From: Zygnema cylindricum
Lineage: Eukaryota; Streptophyta; Zygnematophyceae; Zygnematales; Zygnemataceae
DNA length: 57,772 nucleotides
Direction: 5' to 3'
Assembly: GCA_037447655.1 (NCBI GenBank)
Contig: JBBHKE010003448.1
Span: 293,115 to 350,886, forward strand
The translations under genes were made by a program, and so were the position numbers. Of this stretch, positions 51,404 to 57,772 are shown one piece after another; within the stretch, counting starts at the first letter, position 1, and the number at the start of each line of letters is the position of its first letter. Below the pieces are notes generated by a model. It did not search any database and was not told the origin of the DNA. It saw only the letters and a list, made by a program, of their open reading frames with translations.

Positions 51404-52149
51404 TGCAATTATGTGTCCTCCATTGGACTATAGAATTCAGGAAGCCTCTTGAAAGTTTTTAACCAACCCATCTTTAGGCCACAGCCACTGCTGCCCAAAA
51501 AGGCAAACTGACAGTCTGTGTACATCTTTCTGCAACTTGGACTTTGGTGAGTCCGTAGCAAAAAAAATCACTGGAAACAGCCAACCAGCCGATAAGTTAT
51601 GGGGTGGCAAAGATGTCTATTTTATACAAACCCTCAAAGGGAGAGGTGATTGTATCTAAAAAACATGAAGTCGTTATTCTCTCTAATAGCTCCTATCTAC
51701 TAAAGTATGGACCAATCCTATTACTGTACCGTACCAAAAAGTACTATTGTCAGTGTACCTTTTGTACGATCTATGTACGAGAAGACTATTACGTGGACAC
51801 GTGCCCTCGTTTTACTCGTCCGTAGATTCCTCGGAATTCGCGCGACCAAATGTGATCTCTCCACGTGGTGCCAGGTCATACCATGTCAGAAAAAACCAAA
51901 GTGACCACTCCGCGATCTCGACGATGATGTGCGCCGTTTGATAAGAACCAAAATGAAATCTCAGCCGTTATAAATACTTGCGCGATATTTGTTTCGATGT
52001 TGAAACAAAATGCGCAATATCCGTTTCGTAATCGTACTGAACTCCGTACTTTACACAAATGTATCTAAGCATGTCATATACAGTTTCACTTAAATGAATT
52101 AGTTCACTCCTAAATAATTAAATATTTATCAAACCCTATAGCATTTATC

Positions 52150-52381
52150 ATTGGTCTGAGACTAATATGATACAACTAACCGCTACCGGCCAAATTGACG
52201 AACAACAGGTACCAAGATCAAATCCTCGGTCCGTCAAGTATATTTTTAAGAACCTACTAAAAACAACTTCCTCTTGAGCTAAGGCAACCATGGTTCAACC
52301 ACTCTCTCTATCCTTCAGTGACTCCAACAAGTATGGTGGCTAGAGAGAGGAGGTGGAGGCAGGCTGTCCGCCCTTTTTTTT
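52150..52381 (+). ncRNA. Antisense tRNA-like / hairpin unit in C10 3' LTR
   Basis: B-box-like GATCAAATCC near 52217, outer arms GACGAAC and GGTCCGTC, hairpin CTCTCTCTA/TAGAGAGAG (9 bp) with loop part AGTGACTCCAACAAGT, then T8. The stem sequence differs from C1 but the pairing is kept. Confidence 0.48.
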
Positions 52382-52443
52382 CCTTTTTATACTTATATAT
52401 ATTTATACCTAGAAAATACTCTATAAATCTAGTAATTTCAACA

Positions 52444-53562
52444 CTCCCCTTATTTTCTAGTCTAACTTAAACTTTAGTTTTATTCCACATTTTCTCTGCA
52501 ATATTTTAATTTGGGAGAATGCACTGATTTTGTCATCATATCAGCCACCATTTCCTCATCCGATGTATATACAAGATTCACAATTTTATTCTCAACTTTT
52601 TCCCTCACAAAACTCTATCTTATTTCTATATGCTTAGCCTTGAAATGATGTTTTGGGTTAGCTGCAATTATAATGGCAGCTTGATTATCACAAAATACTT
52701 TATGCACTCCCTCCTTCATATACCCTAGTTCTTGCATTAAGGATTTGACCCACATTAACTATTTCACAGCAAAACAAGAGGCCATGTACTTAGCCTGCAT
52801 AGTAGACTGAGCAACCACCATTTGTTGCTTGCTGCTCGAACAACAAGCACCTTCCCCCACATAGAACACATACCCAGAAGTGCATCTTCTCATATTCGCA
52901 TCCCCATAACTGGCATCACTCCAAGTAGTGATATCAATGTGCTCCCCTCCCAAATGCTACCATAACTCTCTAGTTCCTACCAGATATCTCATGACTCTCT
53001 TGGCTACCTCCCAATCTCTCTTCCTACAATTGTTAAGACTCCTTTGAGGACTCCTACTGCTGCCGCTATGTTCAGCTTTGTACAATTTATAAAATAGATC
53101 AAACTTCCTAAGACCGGTCTATAAGGGATAGACTTCATATACTCTCTCTCCTCTGGACTCATCTGATCATCTAAGATCATCAATCCTCCTTGTACACTCC
53201 CATCACTTACTTTTTTAAAGTCCATGGGTGTGGTGCAATTGTTAGCCTTTTCCATCTAGATTTTCTTAAGCATATTACCTATTGTTTCTTTCTAAGTAAG
53301 TGTGATAATCCTTTTCCCCCTATCTCTCTCTATTTGGATCCCCAAAATTTATCTTGTCTGGCCTAAATATTTCATATCAAATCTACTTCTAAGATCTTTC
53401 ATAAGCCTATTGATCTTTTCCAAAGACTCACTAACGAAAGCATATCATCCACATAGATTGCAATAAAAATGACACCATTCTCATCTTGAAGCATATAGAT
53501 AGAATGGTCAGAGCTGATCTGGATATATCCCAGACGAGTGAGAAACTCATCTAGTTTTTTTT
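52444..53562 (-). pseudogene. C10 RNase H and RT thumb
   Basis: Reads HIDITTWSDASYGDANM and TSGYVFYVGEGACCSSS (52953-52759), AKYMASCFAVK, DNQAAI-type sequence near 52690, SLIYFMNCTKLNIAAAV (53255-53004), NNCTTPMDF, and RT remains up to SDHSIYML near 53510. The YVDD site near 53450 is frame-shifted. Multiple stops. Confidence 0.87.
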
Positions 53563-54201
53563 TGTAATTCTATAGGCTCCATTGAAACACAAAATTCGCA
53601 GGTCCAAAGAAGTTAATCTAGATAGTGCCGACTCGAAATATATATAAAACCAAATGATTGACCGTTGGACAATCAGAACCTCATTATAGCTTCACCCCTG
53701 TGAAATAAGACTTTATGTGTGCTCAGTTCCACCAAAGAATGCAAAGTTAGAATATAAGTTTTGGATAACATTCCCCACTTTGACTTTCCCTTAGAAATGC
53801 ATCCACTGTGGCAGGCAAACACTTTAACCAACTACACCTTTGTGTAGCTTCGACTCCCCTAAGTCCGCAAGAAAAAAAATCACTGGAAATGGTCAATAGA
53901 GTTGATAGATATGGCTAACAAAAATTAGCCTTTTATACAAGAATGCTCTATGGGAGAGAGGCGGCTACTTACCAGAATATTCTAAGTCCTAAAACCCCTC
54001 TCTAAGCCTCGTAGTATTGATGTGCGAACCAATCATGTGACTGTATCGTACAAAAAGGTACTACGGTCGATGTACTTTTTGTACAGTCAGTGTACGTCAT
54101 GGCCATTGAGTAGACGCCTGTCCCTATTTCACTCGTCCTTATGTTCCCCGGAATTCTCGCGACCAAATGTTATCTCTCCACGTGTTGCCAGGTCACGCCA
54201 C
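53563..54201 (-). repeat. Copia LTR fragment
   Basis: Starts TGTAATTCTATAGGCTCC in the C10 RT and runs through LTR sequence of the older subfamily (AATCTAGATAGTGCCGACTC). It is cut at GTCACGCCA by the C11 LTR. The remainder would lie beyond C11, outside the window. Confidence 0.8.
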
Positions 54202-54827
54202 TGCAAATCTGTGTCCTCTATTGGACTACACAATACACGAAGCCTCTAGATAGTATTTAACTAACCCACTTTAAGCCACAACCACTGCTGCCAAAAAGTG
54301 CAAACTGACAATTTGACTGTACCCCTGTGCAGCCTGGACTGCCCTGAGTCCGTAGCAACAAGAATCACTGAAAACGGCCAACCAACCGATTCATTTGTTT
54401 TTGTGCGAGATAATGTTCGCACTATATAATACTTGGTTCCATGTTCTTTCGTTCGCAATTCCGTTAATCGAATTCATGGTTGTAAGACTGTTTAAATAAA
54501 TATCAAACCTATCATATGCTAACAAACTTCTACGACAAACTAGTTAGAGCTAACGGCTAAGCCGCGCTCTACCGGTCAGAGGTTCGAGTCCTGCCGGACT
54601 CAACCTTTTGTTGAGAGTGACATAAGTCACTCTTTAGCCCAACCTGCTTAAGCTAAGACACCCATGGCTCAACCACCCTCTCCATCCCTTAGTGACTACG
54701 ATAAGTATGGTGGGTAGAGAGAGGAGGCAGAGGCAGGCTGTCCGCCTATTTTCTTTTTCCATTTGTACTAAATTCAGACCGAGAAAATACCATATAAAAT
54801 TAGTAATTTCAACACTCCCCTTATTTT

Positions 54828-56075
54828 CTATTCTAATTTAAATTTCAGTTTTAATCCACACTTTTCCTTGCAATATTTTAACTTGGGAGAAGGCACCGGT
54901 TTTGTCATCATATCAGCTACTATTTCCTCATTAGATCTATATACAAGATTCACGATTTTATTTTCAACTTTTTCTCTTACAAAACTTAATCTTATGTCCA
55001 TATGTTTAGCTTTACAATGATGTTTTCGATTAGCTGCAATTGCAATGGTAGCTTGATTATCACAAAACACTTCATGCACTCCCTCCTTCATATACCCCAG
55101 TTCTTGCATCAATGACTTGACCCACATCAACTCTTTTATAGCAGAACAAGAGGCCATGTACTTAGCCTCCATAGTAGACTGAGCATTCACCTTTTGTTGC
55201 TTACTACTCCTACAGCAAGCCCCTTCCCCAACATAGAACACATACCCTGAAGTGCATTTTCTCATAGGTGCGTCCCCATAACTAGCATCACTCGAAGTAG
55301 TGATGTCAGTGTGCTCACCTCCCAAATGCAACCATATGAATCTCTTGGTTGCCTCCCAGTCTCTCTTCCTAGGATCATTAAGACTCTTACTGAGTACTCC
55401 AACCGCTGCCGCTATGTCCGATCTAGTACAATTCATAAAAAAGATTAAAATTCCTACGACCTGTCTATAAGGGATAGACTTCATAAATTCTCTTTCTTTT
55501 GGACTCATCTGATCATCTAAGATCATCACTCCTCCTACTATACTCCCATCACTTACTTTTTTCAAGTCCATGGGAGTGGTCCAACTGTTAGCATTTTCCA
55601 TTTGGAATTTCTCAAGCATGTTACCTATTCCTTCTTTCTGAGTAAGTCTGATAATGTTTTTCCCCCTATCTCTCTCCGTCTGAATCCCGAAAATATATCT
55701 TGCCTCCCCTAAATCCTTCATATCAAATCTGCTTCGAAGATCTTTCTTTAACTTATCGATTTTTTCCAAAGATTTACTCAACACAAGCAGATCATCCACA
55801 TAAATTGCAATAAAAATGGCACCATTCTCATCTTCAAACATATAGATAGAATGGTCAGAGCTGATAGGGATATATACCCGACCTGTAAAAAACTCATCTA
55901 GTTTTTTATTCCACTGTCGGGGAGCATGCTTCAGTCCATATAAGGACTTTATGAGTCTACACACTTTGCTCTCTTCTCCTTCTTCCACGAACCCTTCGGG
56001 TTGTCTCATAAAAATTTCTTCCTCTAACTCACCATTAAGAATAGCAGTCGTAATGTCCATCTGGTGAATTTCCAT
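54828..56075 (-). pseudogene. C11 reverse transcriptase (C-terminal) and RNase H
   Basis: The longest pol frame in the window, 415 codons without a stop: EIHQMDITTAILNGELEEEI, SLYGLKHAPRQW, AIYVDDLLVLSKS (YVDD near 55795), FMNCTRSDIAAAVGVL, TSSDASYGD, EAKYMASCSAIKELMWVK, EVFCDNQATIAIAA, HMDIRLSFVREKVENK and the C-terminus CKEKCGLKLKFKLE then TAG. All RT and RNase H acidic residues I can identify are present, but a 9-codon gap after DWEATKR removes part of the connection domain. The N-terminal RT piece is in another frame. Confidence 0.9.
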
Positions 56076-56640
56076 GTCTTCCGCTGCTGCTAGACAGAGG
56101 AGAATCCTTACTGAGGGGAACCGAACAACTGGAGCAAAGGTCTCCTCATAGTTATTCCCCTCCTTTTGGGTGAACCCCTTTCGCTACCAATCGAGCCTTA
56201 TATCTCTCAATGGTATTATTTGGGTTCAGTTTTAGTTTAAATACCCATTTACACCCAATAGGTTTTCTGTCTGGAGGGCAATCCGCTAGTTCCGAAGTAT
56301 TTGCTTCCATGATAGAAGCCATCTCATCATTTACGGCTCTAATCCATCTTTCTTTCTGTGGACTATTCACTGCCTCCGAGTAAGACTGAGGCTCAACTGG
56401 GTGAGATAGCTTAGTTACCTTATGAGCGGCTTGTTTTTCTTGTATCCGTTTGCTGCTCCTCCTTCCTCCCTCAAACTCCGAAGCTAGAATAGATGAAAGT
56501 CTTGGGTTTCTTCTCACTGTCTCATCGGCTCCCTTGTCCATGGAAGCCGGTTCTTGTGCCGCTTCTTCTATCTCCTCGAAGTCCATAGGAGTATGTGAGG
56601 TTTCCGGTGAGTCTGTTGTATCATGGATCTCCCCCTAATC
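56076..56640 (-). pseudogene. C11 integrase-RT linker and RT fingers
   Basis: The open piece 56586-56152 contains RRNPRLSSILASEFEGGRRS, KVTKLSHPVEP, CKWVFKLKLNPNNTIE and YKARLVAKGV. A frameshift near 56160 separates it from the rest of RT. A TAG lies near 56635. Confidence 0.88.
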
Positions 56641-57500
56641 TGCAAACACTCTTTCACCCATGTCCCTTTCGGGAACGACCGAGTTCTCCTCACTTTCGGA
56701 CTCAAATCTGATTCTTATCTTTCTTTGTATATTTGAAGGGGTCAAATGACTTCCCTTCATCCATGACAACTAAGTGTTTAACCAGAATGATATCTTTCTT
56801 TGCTAAGTCATAGACTCTATATCCCTTAACATCCTCATCGTATCCCACAAAGTATCCAGGTTTTCCCTTATTATCTAGTTGCCAATTTTTTCTATCCGTG
56901 TCAAGACTGTAAACTTGGCTACCAAATACTTTAAGGTGTGAGATATTTGGTTTCCTTCCAACCCATATCTCATAAGGTGTTACTCCCTTTACTGCTTAGT
57001 TAAGGACTCTGTTTTTAATGTACTTGGCACAATTCATTGCTTCTGCCTAAAACCTCTTTCCTATTTTCTTGTCGATCAACATACTACATACACTATCTCT
57101 TAGTGTTCGATTCAACCTCTCAGCTACCCCATTTTGTTCCGCGTTCTATGGTACAGTTTTCTAGTGCTGTACTCCCTCTTCTCTCAGATATTCCTCAAAC
57201 TGGTTAGAGGTATATTCCCCCCCATTATCACTCATTATCCTCTTAATGGAGGTTTAATGCAACTTCTCACTCTAGGCTTTATATTCTTTGGAGTAAATTG
57301 ATGCTTCAGACTTTGTTTTCAGAAAGTAAACTCTTTAGTACCTAGACCAGTCATTGGTTATTGTCATCATAAACCTCTTTCCTCCAACCGAAGGTACTTT
57401 TGCAGGTCCCCAAATATCTGTGTGACCAAATCTAACACTTTCTCACCTCTATTTGTGGCGGCTTTGGGAAATGGAAGTTTGTGAGCCTTACCTTGAGCAA
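56641..57500 (-). pseudogene. C11 integrase
   Basis: In several frames: PGYFVGYDEDVKGY near 56850, VKGVTPYEIW near 56975, FNRTLRDSVCSML near 57090 (the Glu region), NGGEYTSNQF near 57220, RYSKVYFLKTKSEAS near 57320 and FGDLQKYLRL near 57400 (first Asp region). Many stops. Confidence 0.82.
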
Positions 57501-57772
57501 AACCACTACAATCAACCATCATTTCATTATCCCCAAACTAAATGCCTTCTACTACCGAAAGCCTTTTCATTTCCCTCAACCTATCAAAATGCACATGCCC
57601 CAACCGCTTATGCCAAATCATACTCTTAGGAACACAAACATAGTAAACATTCTTATTTTTATTACTCAAGTTAAGCCTAAACATTCCTTCGCTACCCTTA
57701 TCTGCCGTGAAGTAAACTTCATCCCCATACTTAGCTGTAAAGACTCCTTTTCGAGTGAAGGTATCAAATTCT
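57501..57772 (-). pseudogene. C11 integrase zinc finger and protease end
   Basis: GVVGFAQGKAHKLPF-like sequence near 57500 (the first Cys of the finger lost), MIWHKRLGHVHFDRL near 57610, and the protease tail with KGVFTAKYGDEVYFTADKG up to the window edge. It is very close to C3 at 30380-30600. Confidence 0.82.

Larger units (their letters stand above)
51404..53562 (-). mobile_element. C10: copia fragment, 3' LTR and part of pol
   Basis: 3' LTR 51404-52443 (1040 bp), purine tract CTAGAAAATAAGGGGAG in sense, RNase H and the end of RT. It is cut at 53562 by another LTR. It lies inserted in C9 gag. The LTR has a good tRNA-like block (52150-52240) and a T8 run (52374-52381). Confidence 0.87.
54202..57772 (-). 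mobile_element. C11: copia element running off the window
   Basis: 3' LTR 54202-54814 (613 bp, shortened), purine tract, RNase H, RT, linker, integrase and the start of protease; gag and 5' LTR are beyond 57772. It is close to C3 in sequence (linker and integrase landmarks agree). The LTR lost about 400 bp between 54390 and 54400, including the promoter boxes, but kept the tRNA-like block (54530-54602, with perfect B-box GGTTCGAGTCC) and the hairpin region. Confidence 0.88.

Noticed and set aside
1-57772. CRISPR array, operon, plasmid or phage features
   Set aside because: Repeats are LTRs, minisatellites or simple sequence; gene content is eukaryotic LTR retrotransposon.

Overview
The window is a eukaryotic, almost certainly plant-lineage (streptophyte), intergenic region built almost entirely of nested LTR retrotransposons. 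I see no convincing host gene, rRNA, CRISPR array or prokaryotic feature. The plant assignment rests on three points. The copia primer-binding sites match 15 nt of the plant initiator tRNA-Met anticodon arm as I remember it. The LTR promoters carry plant-type G-box/ABRE and W-box words. A Ty3/gypsy polyprotein carries a cytosine-5 DNA methyltransferase domain, a combination described for charophyte algae. The species cannot be named from the sequence.

Layout. 1-1169 is unassigned AT-rich DNA with a perfect palindrome and short tandem repeats. A solo copia LTR with intact target duplication lies at 1170-2218. One old Ty3/gypsy element on the minus strand is the backbone of the left half. It is split into 2290-4171 (3' end), 7787-10448 (integrase, RNase H, RT), 16947-17666 (RT start and end of the methyltransferase) and 20480-23652 (methyltransferase, protease, gag). 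Three insertions split it, each placed by a 5-bp target duplication: a gag-only element E1 (4172-7786, ACATT), a full copia C1 (10449-16946, TCATT/TCCTT) and a copia LTR cluster C2 (17667-20479, GCCTT). The gypsy reading frame is continuous across the C1 and C2 junctions.

The middle begins with copia C3 (plus strand, 5' LTR 23653-24687), which is interrupted just after its primer-binding site by C4 (24706-29035, CCCTC). C4 is a young gag-only copia derivative whose Gag ORF of about 480 codons is intact. C3 pol resumes at 29036 and breaks off in the RT YVDD motif at 32341. The block 32342-35490 looks like an inversion: turned back, it completes the 5' LTR of a second gag-only element, E2 (to 39060), and restores its GGCAT duplication in a host copia LTR. 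The right third (39061-57772) is a stack of mostly minus-strand copia copies (C6-C11), each landed in an older one, plus a second solo LTR at 46600-47647.

How the parts work. The copia-type elements and the gag-only elements share a primer-binding site complementary to the anticodon arm of initiator tRNA-Met, as in Drosophila copia, rather than to its 3' end. Because that site contains the complement of the CAU anticodon it carries an ATG, and the Gag frame runs from a second ATG in the LTR straight through it. C4, E1 and E2 have Gag but no pol, so they presumably use pol from full-length relatives. The most unusual signal is inside the copia LTRs. Antisense to every well-preserved copy lies a tRNA-like block with A-box and B-box sequences, a covarying small helix, a long hairpin with a conserved loop and a T-run. 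This looks like a roughly 240-nt Pol III-type transcription unit carried by the LTR.
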